Under the pieces are notes generated by a model. The model worked only from the letters and a program-made list of their open reading frames with translations. It searched no databases and was not told the origin of the DNA. Made by a program: the position numbers and the translations under genes. This document shows positions 10,600 to 20,870 of a stretch of 64,000 nucleotides of DNA, one piece after another. Every line of letters starts with the position of its first letter. Position 1 is the stretch's first letter. The DNA comes from Diphasiastrum complanatum (lineage: Eukaryota > Streptophyta > Lycopodiopsida > Lycopodiales > Lycopodiaceae), in assembly GCA_029204225.1 (NCBI GenBank), contig CM055096.1, forward strand, positions 61,980,957 to 62,044,956, in the 5' to 3' direction.

Positions 10600-11262
10600 C
10601 TAGTTAGAAGTGATAAAATAAATTGCATCTCCTAAGGATGGAGTTGGCATTGGACCACAAAGATCACTATGTATAAGATCTAATAAATGCTTTGTCTTGA
10701 CGGAGTGTGTTCTGGGAAATTTGCTCCTAGAGAGTTTTCCATAGATGCAAGATTCACAAAAAAATGATTTCCTATGTATTGAAAGAGGGAAATACAATCC
10801 ATCAACTAAATTATTACAATGAATGTAAGAAAGTGATATTGTATTCACATGTCCACATCAACCATGCCACAGTAAAGTATGATCATTTTCATTTTCATTT
10901 GAGATACTAGCTAATGCGACCGAGTCAGAGAGTACATATAGATTTTTGACTCTAGTACACGTAGTTAGAGTAGCATCTTCAGAGGAGAAAGTAACAATGT
11001 AGCCCTTACCAGTTATCTTAGAGACTGATAACAGGTTCTTAGATAGCTGAGATACGTGAAGAGCATTTGGAATGGATATAGAAAGATTGTTGTTGAATAC
11101 GGTCTTGACTGTCCCTTTGCCTTCCACGCGGATGGTGCTTGAATCTCCGAGGTAGATGGATAGATTTCTGCTATAAGCTGCATACTCAGTAGGCCATTCT
11201 TTGCAAGAAGTCATGTGTTGGGTAGCACCACTGTCCAGGTACTAGCTATCATAGTCTTCATT
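10600..11262 (-). pseudogene. Copia protease, GAG-pre-integrase and integrase start
   Basis: Minus strand. A protease active-site DSGA (11224-11235) with CKEWP and LGDSSTIRVEGKGTV is followed by ALHVSQLSKNLLSVSKI. Then come the pre-integrase block HTLLWHG, one stop, FCESCIYGKLSRSKFP and the integrase start HLLDLIHSDLCGPM, cut off near 10600. Order and spacing are those of a normal copia pol N-terminal half. One in-frame stop at the WHG codon break and truncation at both ends make it non-functional. It lies tail-on against the plus-strand leader at 10160-10599, so the two are not one element. Confidence 0.85.
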
Positions 11263-11503
11263 GCTACTTTTGTAACCCATTATGGTTTGTCTTCATCAGA
11301 GGTGTGCTCCTTGAATTTTGCCGCATTGGAGGAGTTGGGCTGTTGTTGTTATTGCTTCTTAGGCTCATTGTAGATGCGGATACGATACTCCTTGATGTCG
11401 TGGTTAGCCCTATTCCAATATCTGCAAAGAGCTTCTTGCATGATCCACTGCTCTCTGTTTGAGTATGAGGCTTTTGCTGCTGTTGTAGAAGCTTAAAGAT
11501 GCT
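11263..11503 (-). other. Probable copia gag C-terminal leftovers
   Basis: Upstream of the protease on the minus strand; reads NSSNAAKFKEHTSDEDKP with stops and a Gln run. It is likely the linker between gag zinc knuckle and protease, but the CCHC box is not recognisable. Confidence 0.4.
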
Positions 11504-13207
11504 TTGGTCTCAGCACCAATACTACGTCCACCCAATTGGTCCATTGAGTTTCATGTGCATACGAATGCATCAAAGTATGCAGTAGGAGCTGTCTTAACCC
11601 AACCAGGAGAACACAAAAAGGATTTTCCAATCCAATTTGCAAGCCATCAGCTCAGCGATTCAAAGGTAAATTATTCGACAACAGAGTGAGAGGCACTGGC
11701 AATGATTTATGCGGTTAAGAAGTTTCAAAATTATTTGATGGCCACCCATTTTGCATTTTATACGGACCATCAACCTTTGCTATATCTTGTTAATAAAACT
11801 TGCAACACAAAAAGAATCACTTGTTGGTTACTTCTATCATTGGAGTTTGATTTTAGGATAGTGGTTCGCAAGGGAAAATAGCATTACATGGTGGATCATG
11901 TGTCGCGAATCCAGAGGAAGGAAACAACAACCCAACCTAATGATGAGCTACCTTATGCTGCCTTATTTTATATTGACACTGTACATGAGTGGGCCACCGA
12001 TACAGTTGAGTATCTAATAAGGGACCAACCAAATAAAGCACTACTTGAGGCAAAATAGCAGAAGTTGATTCTAAAGGCGAGACCTTACCAGCTGATTGCC
12101 GGCTAGTTGTATTGAAGATGACCAGATGGTATTCTTCGAAGATGTATTCTTCCACACGAGGCCACCCAAATTATATCAATTTCACATGAAGGCATGGGTG
12201 GGGGCCATTTTGCATCCGACATTATAGTTCACAAGATCATGCAATCAGGATGCTGGTGGCCAACAATTCATAAAGATACTGATGAATACCTGAAGAAATA
12301 CGATGTGTACCAAAGAACTTGGAGGCTGACAAGGCTGAATTATGACTTCTACACCCAGTACTAGCTCAAGCACCATTTGAAAAGTGGAGATTGGATTATA
12401 TCGGTCCAATTCACCCGGCTGCAAGAAGTACATAGGCCTGATACATTATTGTGGCCACGGACTACCTCACCAAGTGGGTTGAAGCCAAGGCAATGTGAAC
12501 AGCTGATGCTAGAGCAACTGCCAAATTCCTGTATGAGAATATCATTGTGCACTTTGGATGCCCGGTGGAGATAGTCAGCAATTGCGGAAGCCATTTTGTC
12601 AGTGAGACCATAAAAGTCTTGTTGGAGGAATTCTTTGTGACAATACTCCTTATTATCCTCGCGATAATGGACAGGCCGAATCATTCAATAAGATCATGTG
12701 TAGCATACTCATGAAAATAGTTGAAGCTAGAGATTTGATTGGGAATACAAGCTACATGCTGCTCTGTGGGCACTCAGAACAATTTACAAGGAAAGCACTG
12801 ACTGACACCACTTCAGCTGGAGGATGATGTAATGTCAGTAGAGTTTTGGTGTAAGAATCGCCACAACGCAGCGTCTGGATGAATCCAGATCTCTACAATT
12901 ATGCCATGAAGCACTACATAAACTCTGTGAAACGCTCTTACTAGTTATACATGCATTGACAACTGACAAAGAACGATGCAAGGCATGGCATGATCACCAG
13001 TTGCACAAGAAAGATCTTCATTCTGGAGATTTAGTTTTCATGTATAAGACCAAGGCAATCAAAGGAAAGTTGAAGTTCATCGGCGAAGGCTCGTTCCGAG
13101 GAAAGGAGATCCTCAGCCATGCAGCCATGAACCTCGAGAAGTTAGATGTGACGCCTTTCGACACGCCCATCAATTGTAGCCGTTTGCACAAGTATTGGCC
13201 ACCATAG
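11504..13207 (+). pseudogene. Ty3/gypsy RNase H and integrase remnant
   Basis: RNase H: PNWSIEFHVHTNASKYAVGA (11528 on), QLSDSKVNYSTTE, EALAMIYAVKKFQNYL, YTDHQPLLYLVNK. Integrase zinc region: SHEGMGGGHFASDI, GCWWPTIHKD, with both expected CysCys positions altered (KYDVYQ). Catalytic core near 12380-12600: KWRLDYIGPIHPA, YLTKWVEAKAM, then EIVSNCGSHF, where the second catalytic Asp of the usual SDxGxHF is Asn. The C-terminal part (12956-13207) reads AWHDHQLHKKDLHSGDLVFM to RLHKYWPP and a stop. Several stops and frameshifts. Domain order is normal, reverse transcriptase is missing to the left. Confidence 0.85.
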
Positions 13208-14388
13208 TGAAACAGATTAGGGATGGTGATGACAAGTCACAAAAAGTCCATCTTCAAAGTCATCACACCCAGATCTAGAGAAATCTAATCAGATCAATCT
13301 AGATATATCAAGATCCAACAAGATCTGATAAGATCTGACAATATTTGACAAGATCCAAGTAAGATCTAGATTCAGATAGGATCAACCGGGAAGTAGATCA
13401 TTAGATTACATCACTCAGTCTCCAATTTTGCAAATTAGAGACATCGATCTCAAGAAAATGTGGTAAAATAAAGGCCAATTTAATTAAGCTGATGTATCAG
13501 CCACCAAATGTCCATCAAAATTTCCAGAAAACTCTCTATAGTCAGATCTGAAGTGGATGCAATGGAATAACAGCTTACAAGAGTTAAGGATCAAAGAATT
13601 TTCAGATCTCGTCAAAAAACACTTTAAAAGAGCACTTTTTCATGATTTTCAGAGATCCCATGGGAGTTAGCTCTTGAAACTTTGACAGTCACTAGATATG
13701 ACCCAGATGCACCTATAAAATCTCTACAAGAGTTACTGATGGAAAAATCATCAAATTTGAGTGTCTGCAAGAGTTCATAGAGGCAGAATCTTCAGAACCT
13801 TCGTAATGCATCAAGATCAGCAAACCAACCTTCACAACGAGCATAAATGAAATCAGAGCAATGAAATCAACCTGCCTACAAGGTCTAATCTTGAAAATCC
13901 AATGTCTAGTTGTGCGAGAGATCACTTCCTATGAGGATTGGAGCCTTGCAGACTGTCTGAACCCTCACGTAACCTTTGTAGGGTGGTCAAATCACCTTCT
14001 GAACTCTCGCAGACTTCTCTGAGGTCTTAGAATTTTGTGAAGAAGGTTCCTGCAAAAATTTGGTTGGAACTGAGCTGTAGAAAGTGTATTTCACCTTATA
14101 TGCACTCTAATTTTCATTATATAAGAGCAGAATTCGAGCCATTTGTCACTTTACCTAGCGAAGCTCTGCTCAAATTTCACGTGAAAATTTTAAGTTTTTT
14201 GTTTGCTACCAAATTTCTTACTAGCCATCATCTACACTCTTTGAGTCCGGATCTGCGCTCAAAACTATTGTTGCCATCATCCATTTTTTGATTTCCACTA
14301 TTGTTTGTTTTTTGAAGCGAATTCCACCATTTTTGTCACTTTTTTCAACTTTTTCCTTGTTAACAAACTCTAACTACCATTGCTAACA
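13208..14388 (+). other. Possible gypsy 3' LTR and leader, boundaries unclear
   Basis: A purine-rich tract ATTAGGGATGG follows the integrase stop, then TGATGACAAGTCAC, which could be an LTR start. An AGATC-rich stretch (AAGATC/AGATCT repeated about ten times, 13268-13385) follows. A TATA-like TTATATAAG sits near 14116. I found no second copy or primer-binding site to fix the ends, so the LTR call is inference. Confidence 0.35.
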
Positions 14389-14910
14389 TGGCTTTCTCTT
14401 CCTCTTTTAATGATTCTGGCACTAAGAAGGTTATCCAATGTGAGATACCTTCTGCCGCCTAGATTTGGCCCTTGCCTTCTGACGTCCTGATTAAACCAAA
14501 ACTATCGGCCTACTTCTCAAAGTAATGGATTTTTACCCACTGCTTTTCTGTTCTGACATTAACATGGGCCTTTCCCCTCACACATATGCCACCTGGGATG
14601 CGTCGAAGTCTTGTTTCCACTTCCTCTACCAAGGTACCACGTTCAAGATACAAATTAACGTTGATTTCATGGTCAATGTACTTGGCATAATGTCCAATGG
14701 TGACCAAACTATCTCCCACCGCCAGACTAGGAGCCTGATCAAATCCTTTGTAGCCTAGACCGCACCTGAAATCCTGCTCCGACTAACAACGAGTACCTAA
14801 TAGAGGCTATTAGACCCAATAATCCAGATAGTTAAACATTTGCTGAACAACTTTCTGGTTGTTTCAACATTTCGCAAGGACCGTATCCAATCCAAGCTGC
14901 TCAATTAGAT
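14389..14910 (+). pseudogene. N-terminal part of an unidentified LTR-element protein
   Basis: ATG at 14389 gives MAFSSSFNDSGTKKVIQCEI and a stop after PSAA. A shifted frame continues as AMDFYPLLFCSDINMG, SCFHFLYQGTTFKIQINVDF and MVNVLGIMSNGDQTI. The G-x-x-F ... LGI ... G spacing is like the N-terminal domain of large gag proteins of plant gypsy elements, which resembles the plant-mobile domain. It is followed by VKHLLNNFL-like text. The same plus-strand reading seems to resume after the inserted repeats at about 20870. Confidence 0.4.
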
Positions 14911-14924
14911 TGTGGTGTCCACAA

Positions 14925-15030
14925 TAACATATCACACAGATTCCGACATGGGCGTCCGATGTATTTTTGAAAGTTTTATAATCCATTGCAATCCGACATG
15001 TCGGAATACGACGTCCAAGTAATGGACGTC
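14925..15030. repeat. CGTCGGAT-motif repeat, left part
   Basis: Contains CCGACATGGGCGTCCGAT, CAATCCGACATGTCGGAA and GACGTCC variants. The remaining part lies at 20474-20870, on the other side of the element inserted at 15031-20473. It ends in ACGTC (15026-15030), one copy of the target duplication. Confidence 0.6.
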
Positions 15031-16187
15031 TATTTACAGATCCCCTACTCCAGAGGATCTGCTGGTTTTACTCTTTACTTTTTCAAAACTGTTTCTGCCT
15101 GTTACCAAGCTTCATGGCATTCATTAGATGTGTTCTTGATATTATAATGCCCAAACCAGGCAGAATGGGTGGGTTGACGTTGTAGTATTTTGTCCTGCCT
15201 CTCAGAGGACAACTCAGGGTCGTTTTCTTTTGAAAACACTCACATTCAAACAGAGATGCAAGCCATGAACATTCAATAGACAGATCAGCATGCAGCCTAA
15301 ATGAATATTCAATAGATTCTATAGCTACCTACTCTAAAACGAACTGAATCAGATCCTGCACTTTACTAAAGTTGAGCTACACTTGCATTAATTGACAAAA
15401 CAAGAAACAAGAATTAACCTACAACATTTTAGAGGTCCAAGAATCAAGAAACTAACCAGTCTTTTGATTCTTGGACATCCCAAGAATATCAAAAACTAGA
15501 ATGTTGGAGGATATGCAAGATTTACATCACATTTCTAGCCTATTTAGTTTACTTGAATGCTGGGTCCTACATTAATCCACAAACAAGGAAAGAAAACTAA
15601 TCCACTCTAGGAAAGCAGCAATCTAATCCACTCTACAATCCACAACCACACACAAAAGAAGGAAGGGCAAGATCATGAATGCATTCACTCAAGAAACAAG
15701 CATGATCAAGGAGCTCAATGGATGCACCAAATCTCATGGAGGCTCTTCTCATTTCAACATGGAGTAGGTACATTTCACAAAAAGCTCCTCTTTACAAAGA
15801 GGGAGTCTCTTAAATAAGCAAGAGAGCTCCTTAGGTGGCATCCTAGTGGCATTTCCACATTACACAAATTACAAGTGGAATAATGCTCTCCACTAGAAGT
15901 CACCATCAAAAGGTGGCTCACTCTACTTTCTTTAAGATGGTTCTACTTGCATTTATTACTTTAGCCTAGAAATACTAGTTCCTACATGGTCATTCCATCT
16001 TCTGGGATTCACCATGAGGCCTATACAGTTCCTGTTTGTCATTCCTAACTAGTATTTCTCGGCTCTCATACTCGACTCTCAGTCTTCATTCGTCTTATCT
16101 TCTCAGAGACCTCCTCAGTCTAAGGTGAGAGGTGCTCTTGGGTAGCTCTATCCGAGTATCTTGGTGATTCATCATAATTAGCCAACA
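15031..16187 (-). repeat. 3' LTR of the 15-20 kb element (1157 bp)
   Basis: On the minus strand it starts TGTTGGCTAATTATG (16187) and ends GGATCTGTAAATA (15031), the final CA having changed to TA. Apart from small differences it is collinear with 19371-20473 and with 43951-45113. Shared words include AACTCAGGGTCGTT, GGAGTCTCTTAAATAAGC and GGTGGCATCCTAGTGG. The sequence TCTTAAATAAGCAAG (15811) is a candidate reversed core-promoter region. Confidence 0.9.
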
Positions 16188-16368
16188 TCATCCCTCCCCT
16201 AATGTGTTGCAGGACCCACTGCAACTCATATTGAATGATGTCGCTCTGCTTTGCATTGGCATCTTCGATTGTCACTTGGAAAAGCGTAGATCCTCGGTCG
16301 CTTGCGTAAACCAAGTGCTTATTGTTGCTAGTCTTTATCAAAAAACTACTTATCGCAATTTTTTGCAA
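16120..16368 (-). CDS. Small ORF spanning the polypurine tract, unknown function
   Basis: 82-residue minus-strand frame containing DRGSTLFQVTIEDANAKQ, DIIQYELQWVLQHIRGG, then the PPT-encoded RGGM and LTR sequence. The block GSTLFQVTIEDANAK..DIIQYELQWVLQHIRGGM is kept in the relative at 39409-39505 with only two residue differences between the halves, although the relative has a small deletion just upstream that changes the frame there. It may be the tail of a lost coding region or simply young DNA. I recognise no domain. Confidence 0.35.
   Translation of the reverse strand: MQKIAISSFLIKTSNNKHLVYASDRGSTLFQVTIEDANAKQSDIIQYELQWVLQHIRGGMMLANYDESPRYSDRATQEHLSP
16188..16202 (-). other. Polypurine tract
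   Basis: Minus strand TTAGGGGAGGGATGA directly before the 3' LTR start TGTTGG. It primes plus-strand DNA synthesis. The relative at 39409-39423 has TTAGGGGTGGGATGA in the same place. Confidence 0.85.
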
Positions 16369-18420
16369 TGTGATCAGAATGTCTTATTGCTACAAGTGGT
16401 TGACATTCTCAAAATTGGAGAGCTCCCAACAGCTTCATAACTTGCATGCCTGAGTGCTTCTCGCGTGTCTTCTTTCTTATCACTTGTATCTGCCATTAAC
16501 GGTTTTATCTCTGCTTTCTTGACAGGTACTAACCTCTAGGAGGACTGTATTCTCCATATTGCTTCTGGACGTTTTCGCAATTCTTCTCTCAGTTGAAGTT
16601 CTAGTCTTGTCAATGCTCTTGCCTTGACGAGAAGAGGAAGAACCTTTGATTTGGTAGGTTGCACAAACTTTGGTTATCAGTCTTTAAGGGAATGGACTCA
16701 TTCACACATTGGTAGTAGAAATAGGTTGGACGAATGGTTGGTGACGGCAAGAAAACATGATGAAGGCTTGGTGGCAGGGTGAAGGAACTGATAGTTCTAC
16801 AGTTGCAGCCTTGGACCCTTGCAATGTCGAACTTTGACCGCCACTTGCTGGGTGAGGAGCTCACTTTATTTTGCAGGTTCATGGTTGTCTTCATCTTTCT
16901 TTTTTTGCAGTTCTTTCTTTTGATCCGTTACTTTTGGATCTCTTTGGGCTTCATAGGAGGGGATTCAACTATCAATGCTCCAAAGAGTTTCTTTTGATCA
17001 AGATTGATCTGACTTATCTATTGCTTAGGTTTTGTCCTTTCCTCCTCATCTTCTTTGTTTAATTTCTTATGTCTTCTAGTTGCTTCACCTGCTTCTTAGA
17101 TCTTCTTTAGCTGATCAACCATTGTAGGTGGTAGGTGGTAGTTGATCTATCAGCTGCTTCGGTAAGACTATAAAAAATTGGAGATTTCTCAGAAGAACAT
17201 TGAACTGACAATAAACAAACAGATGGAAGGTAGGGTGGAGGTGGTGACATCGGTAGATGGTGTGGACGATAGGCATGAGGATGGGCGCAGAAGTATGACA
17301 AGAGGCCGAGTGAAAGAGACTGATCTCCCAATGCTTGTGTTTCTATTTTCTTAAGGATCTTCGTCTTGACTGGAATACTTCTTCTGATTGAGTTTCTTTG
17401 GATTGCCCATCTGTCTTCTTAGCCTTGTCGTTTTCATATTTGACTTGTGACCTTGGCTGTCAATCTTGCTGATGTTGCTGCTGGCAGTGTAACTGCTTTA
17501 GTGGATCCAAGCAGATCCACTCTTCTTCCCCCTCCCCCAAAAACTGTTGGTGGGGATGTTGTTACTGGTAGCTGTTCATGCTCAAGATTGGATCAGTGTG
17601 TTTAACACGTAGTTGAAACACGTTGAACATGTGACTTTACTAAAGATTGAACAAATTTTCTATAAATTTGTTTCGATCTTGCTGTAGTTGACTCGAAGAT
17701 GAATATGGCAAGGAGATACAAGAATTAACTCGGACGTGATATGTCTTTTGCAAATTTGGTGGATGCGCAAAAATCTGAAACTCTGTATAAGGTGATTCGA
17801 AGATTGATAGATAAATGACAAGTTATTCTTGAGATACGCTACATGATGTTTCATGTTCAATGGCTATCCTTGATGAACTAAAAATAGATCTAGAAAAAGA
17901 TATGCATTTAGAAGAAATCATCAAAATAAAAAAATGACAAAAAATAAACAAGGAAAATACCAATGTTACAGATTGTGAAGGCCGTAGAGCACTTGTCAAA
18001 CAAAAAGTCATTCATCAACATGCATAATTCACCTGGACAATTTCATGTTTTATTGATCTTATAGAGTAAGGAGATTTACTCTCACATGCCCTTTTGAAAC
18101 AAGGCAGGGTTGGTGATACTAAAATCTACCATCATTGATGGTAAGATATAGCTTGAGATGCATGTATGGTTGAGGTACTATGTCCTAATGACCTCTTTGA
18201 GCAAGAGATTCAGATTCAAATCTCTATCTAGTTTCCGAATCCTAGATTTATTGTGTATTGGCACATTGAAAATCTTATCAGCATGTGGAAAGACAAATAG
18301 ATTTGAGGTTGCAAAAGGGAAGAAAAATTGTCAATTCCCTGTGGAGGTTGCTCTTGGTTGGACAATAAAAAAACAATGTCTCGATAATTTTTTCGTGACT
18401 CAAAAAAGATGTATCGAAAA
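16369..18420 (-). other. Internal region of the 15-20 kb element, no pol
   Basis: Collinear with 39506-41460 of the related element. Minus-strand frames such as 17331-17107 (RPHHLPMSPPPPYLPSVC, then SEKSPIFYSLTEAADRS) have counterparts in the relative (40180-40536: RPHHVPLSLPPFLPSVC, SEKFPVFDSLTEAVDRS), but frames are short and broken. No zinc knuckle, protease or RT motifs. At about 18375 the collinearity stops: the relative goes on into gag, this copy jumps to the leader repeats, i.e. an internal deletion. Confidence 0.6.
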
Positions 18421-18900
18421 ATAATGGCTCAAAAATATTTCTAGTGACTCGCAAAAATGTATCAAAAAATTAGGACTCGAAAATATAGAACTCGAAAAAA
18501 ATATTGGAAGTATCGAAAATTTTTAACAAAGGCTCAAAAAATATGACTCGAAAAAATAAAGGAGTATCGAAAAATTTAACAAAGGCTCAAAAAAATTATG
18601 AGTACCGAAAAATTCAGAAGTATCAAAAAATGAAGCTTGCGGCTCCGGTTGAGATTTCACAGGATGCGTCGGTTGAGATTTGACAGATGGCTCCGCCGGT
18701 TGAGATTTGGTGAATTGTTCTGGTTGACATTTGAACAATTGGCCTCCGGTTGAGATGTAATAGTTCACTGAGGTTGAGATTTGAACGATTGGCCTCCGGT
18801 TGAGATTTAATAGATCACTCTGGTTGAGATTTGAACGATTGGCCTCCGGTTGAGATTTGAACGATTGGCCTCCGATTGGATTTCAGGTGTGCCTCCGATT
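18380..18900. repeat. Leader minisatellites: CTCGAAAA units and 25-bp CGGTTGAGATTT units
   Basis: From 18380 to 18625 repeated GACTCGAAAAA / GTATCGAAAAA units of about 25-35 bases. From about 18645 to 18890 roughly ten units of about 25 bases, each with CGGTTGAGATTTG followed by a variable tail (several with AACGATTGGCCTC). The same motif forms a longer array in the leader of the relative (43010-43690). Confidence 0.85.
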
Positions 18901-19350
18901 GAGAATGGAAGCGTGAGGGAACGGGAGGAGCGTGAGTTTGGCATTGAAGGAAATCCAGGTCTGTCAGTGCGTTTGCTAACTATGAGACAGCCAACGGATT
19001 TGCGAGTGTATCAGCCAGTGGATTTGGGCAATGATGTAGCCATTGATGTGGCTCTGTCCAGTTTGTAGAAACTCATATGTGTGAAAAGATTGGGAGTTTG
19101 TTTGCAGTGATCTGAACGGGGACAATGTTGCAGCTCTTATGGATTTAGAATGCATTGGAGTTCAAGTGGCAACGAGCGACAAATGTTGACAGATTCTTTG
19201 CTCCAGCGGATCTGTTGGTTTAGAATTTTTTTTGCTTACTTATTCTTTCTGCTTGTCAGCAGAGGCAGTGGGCTCTTGCTTAAGTTATTTGTTCTTGTTC
19301 AAAGCCCAAAATCAGACAGAAGGGAATAGACCAACGTTGTAGTGATTTTG
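18901..19350 (-). other. Leader sequence between minisatellite and primer-binding site
   Basis: About 450 bases without a convincing frame on the element's own strand. It includes GACAGATTCTTTGCTCCAGCGGATCTG near 19187-19213, which resembles the LTR end and may be a scar of a partial LTR duplication. Confidence 0.4.
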
Positions 19351-19368
19351 TCCCCGACAATGACGCCA
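19351..19368 (-). other. Primer-binding site (tRNA-Asp type)
   Basis: Minus strand TGGCGTCATTGTCGGGGA, two bases from the LTR. The complement of a plant tRNA-Asp 3' end is expected to read TGGCGCCGTTGCCGGGGA, so 15 of 18 positions fit. This primer type is known from Athila/Tat-like gypsy elements. Confidence 0.8.
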
Positions 19369-19370
19369 AA

Positions 19371-20473
19371 TGTTTACAGATCCCCTGCTCTAGAGGATCT
19401 ATTGGTTTGACTCTTTACTTTTTCAGAACTGTTTCTACCTGTTACCAAGTTTCATGGCATTCATTAGATGTGTTTTTGATATTATAATGCCCAAACCAAG
19501 CAGAATGGGTGGATTGATGTTGTAGTATTTTTGTCCGGCCTATCAGAGGACAACTCAGGGTCGTTCTCTCTTGAAAACACTCACATTCAAATAGAGATGC
19601 AAGCCATGAACATTCAATAGACAGATCAGCATGTAGCCCAAGTGAATATTCAATAGATTCTACAGCTACCTACTCTAAAAATGAACTAAATCAAATCCTA
19701 CACTTTACTAAAATTGAGCTACACTTGCATTAATTGACAAAACAAGAAACAAGAACTAACCTACAGCATTTTAGAGGTCCAAGAACCAAGATACCAACCA
19801 GTCTTTTGATTCTTGGACATCCCAAGAACATCAAAAACTAGAATGTTGGAGGATATGCAAGATTTAGACTACATTTCTAGCTTATTTACTTTACCTGAAT
19901 GTTGGGTCCTACATTAATCCACAAATAAGGAAAGAAAACCAATCCACTCTAAGAAAGCAGCAATCTAATCCACTCTACAATCCACAATCACACACAAAGG
20001 AGGGAAGGGCAAGATCATGAATGCATTCACTCAAGAAACAAACATGATCAAGGAGCTCAATGGATGCACCAAAACTTGTGGAGGCTCTTCTCATTTCAGC
20101 ATGGAGTAGGTACATTTCACAAAAAGCTCCTCTTTACAAAGAGGGAGTCTCTTAAATAAGCAAGAGAGCTCCTTAGGTGGCATCCTAGTGGCATTTCCAC
20201 ATTACACAAATTACAAGTGGAATAATGCTCTCCACTAGAGGTCACCATCAAAAGGTGGCTCACTCTACTTTCTCTAAGAGGGGTCTACTTGCATTTACTA
20301 CTTTAGCCTAGAAATACTAGTTCCTACATGGCCATTCCATCTTTCAGGATTGACCATGAGGCTTACACAGTTCTTGTTTGTCATTCCTAACTAGCATTTC
20401 TCGGCTCTCATACTCGGCTCTCAGTCTTCAGCTCTATCCGAGTATCTTGGGGATTCGTCAGAATCAGCCGACA
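19371..20473 (-). repeat. 5' LTR of the 15-20 kb element (1103 bp)
   Basis: Minus strand TGTCGGCTGATTCTGACG ... GGATCTGTAAACA, with TG..CA ends. It matches 15031-16187 along its length. It lacks the CATTCGTCTTATCTTCTCAG-containing segment present at 16086-16140. Confidence 0.9.
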
Positions 20474-20870
20474 ACGTCGGATGGACGTCGTACATTCATT
20501 GAACAATTTTGGAGATCATTTTGGATTTACAGACATTAAAATCCGACGACTTTTTTGACATCACATTACGACATCCACGTCGGATCGCAAGCAATGTCTT
20601 TGGACATCGGATTGCGACGTACATGGGGACGTCACAATGCGATGTCCATGTCGGACGTCGCAATCTAACATCCACGTCGGATTCATTTTCATTGACCGAG
20701 AAGTGTCGCTGTGGATTCTGGCAACTTGTGTACGTTGGATTGGCACGTGTCTTAGGCACGTCGGATTCTGATGACCTTATAGCAATGTGTTTTTCTGAAA
20801 TCTGCGACAAATTAAAAAAAGTTAAACGTGCGATTCACGTCGCAAATCGTGGCGGGTATTGCTATGGTCC
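20474..20870. repeat. CGTCGGAT-motif repeat, right part
   Basis: Dense short motifs in both orientations: GACGTCG, ATCCGACGAC, CACGTCGGAT (20577, 20671, 20757), GGATTGCGACGTAC, CACGTCGCAAATCG (20838). Together with 14925-15030 it forms about 0.5 kb split by the retroelement insertion. Such CGACG/CGTCG-rich arrays are typical of the subterminal repeats of plant CACTA-like elements, but no CACTA terminus is visible. Confidence 0.6.

Larger units (their letters stand above)
15031..20473 (-). mobile_element. Complete non-autonomous LTR retrotransposon (gypsy-type), 5.4 kb
   Basis: Two LTRs in the same orientation (15031-16187, 19371-20473) flank 3.2 kb of internal DNA. Both outer edges carry the 5-bp duplication ACGTC (15026-15030 and 20474-20478). 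A primer-binding site resembling the tRNA-Asp 3' end lies inside the right LTR and a polypurine tract inside the left one, so the element reads leftward. There is no protease, RT, RNase H, integrase or gag. Its relative at 39386-45113 retains a gag absent here. Mobility would depend on proteins from another element. LTR differences include a deletion of about 50 bases in the right copy near 20430, so it is not a fresh insertion. Confidence 0.9.
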
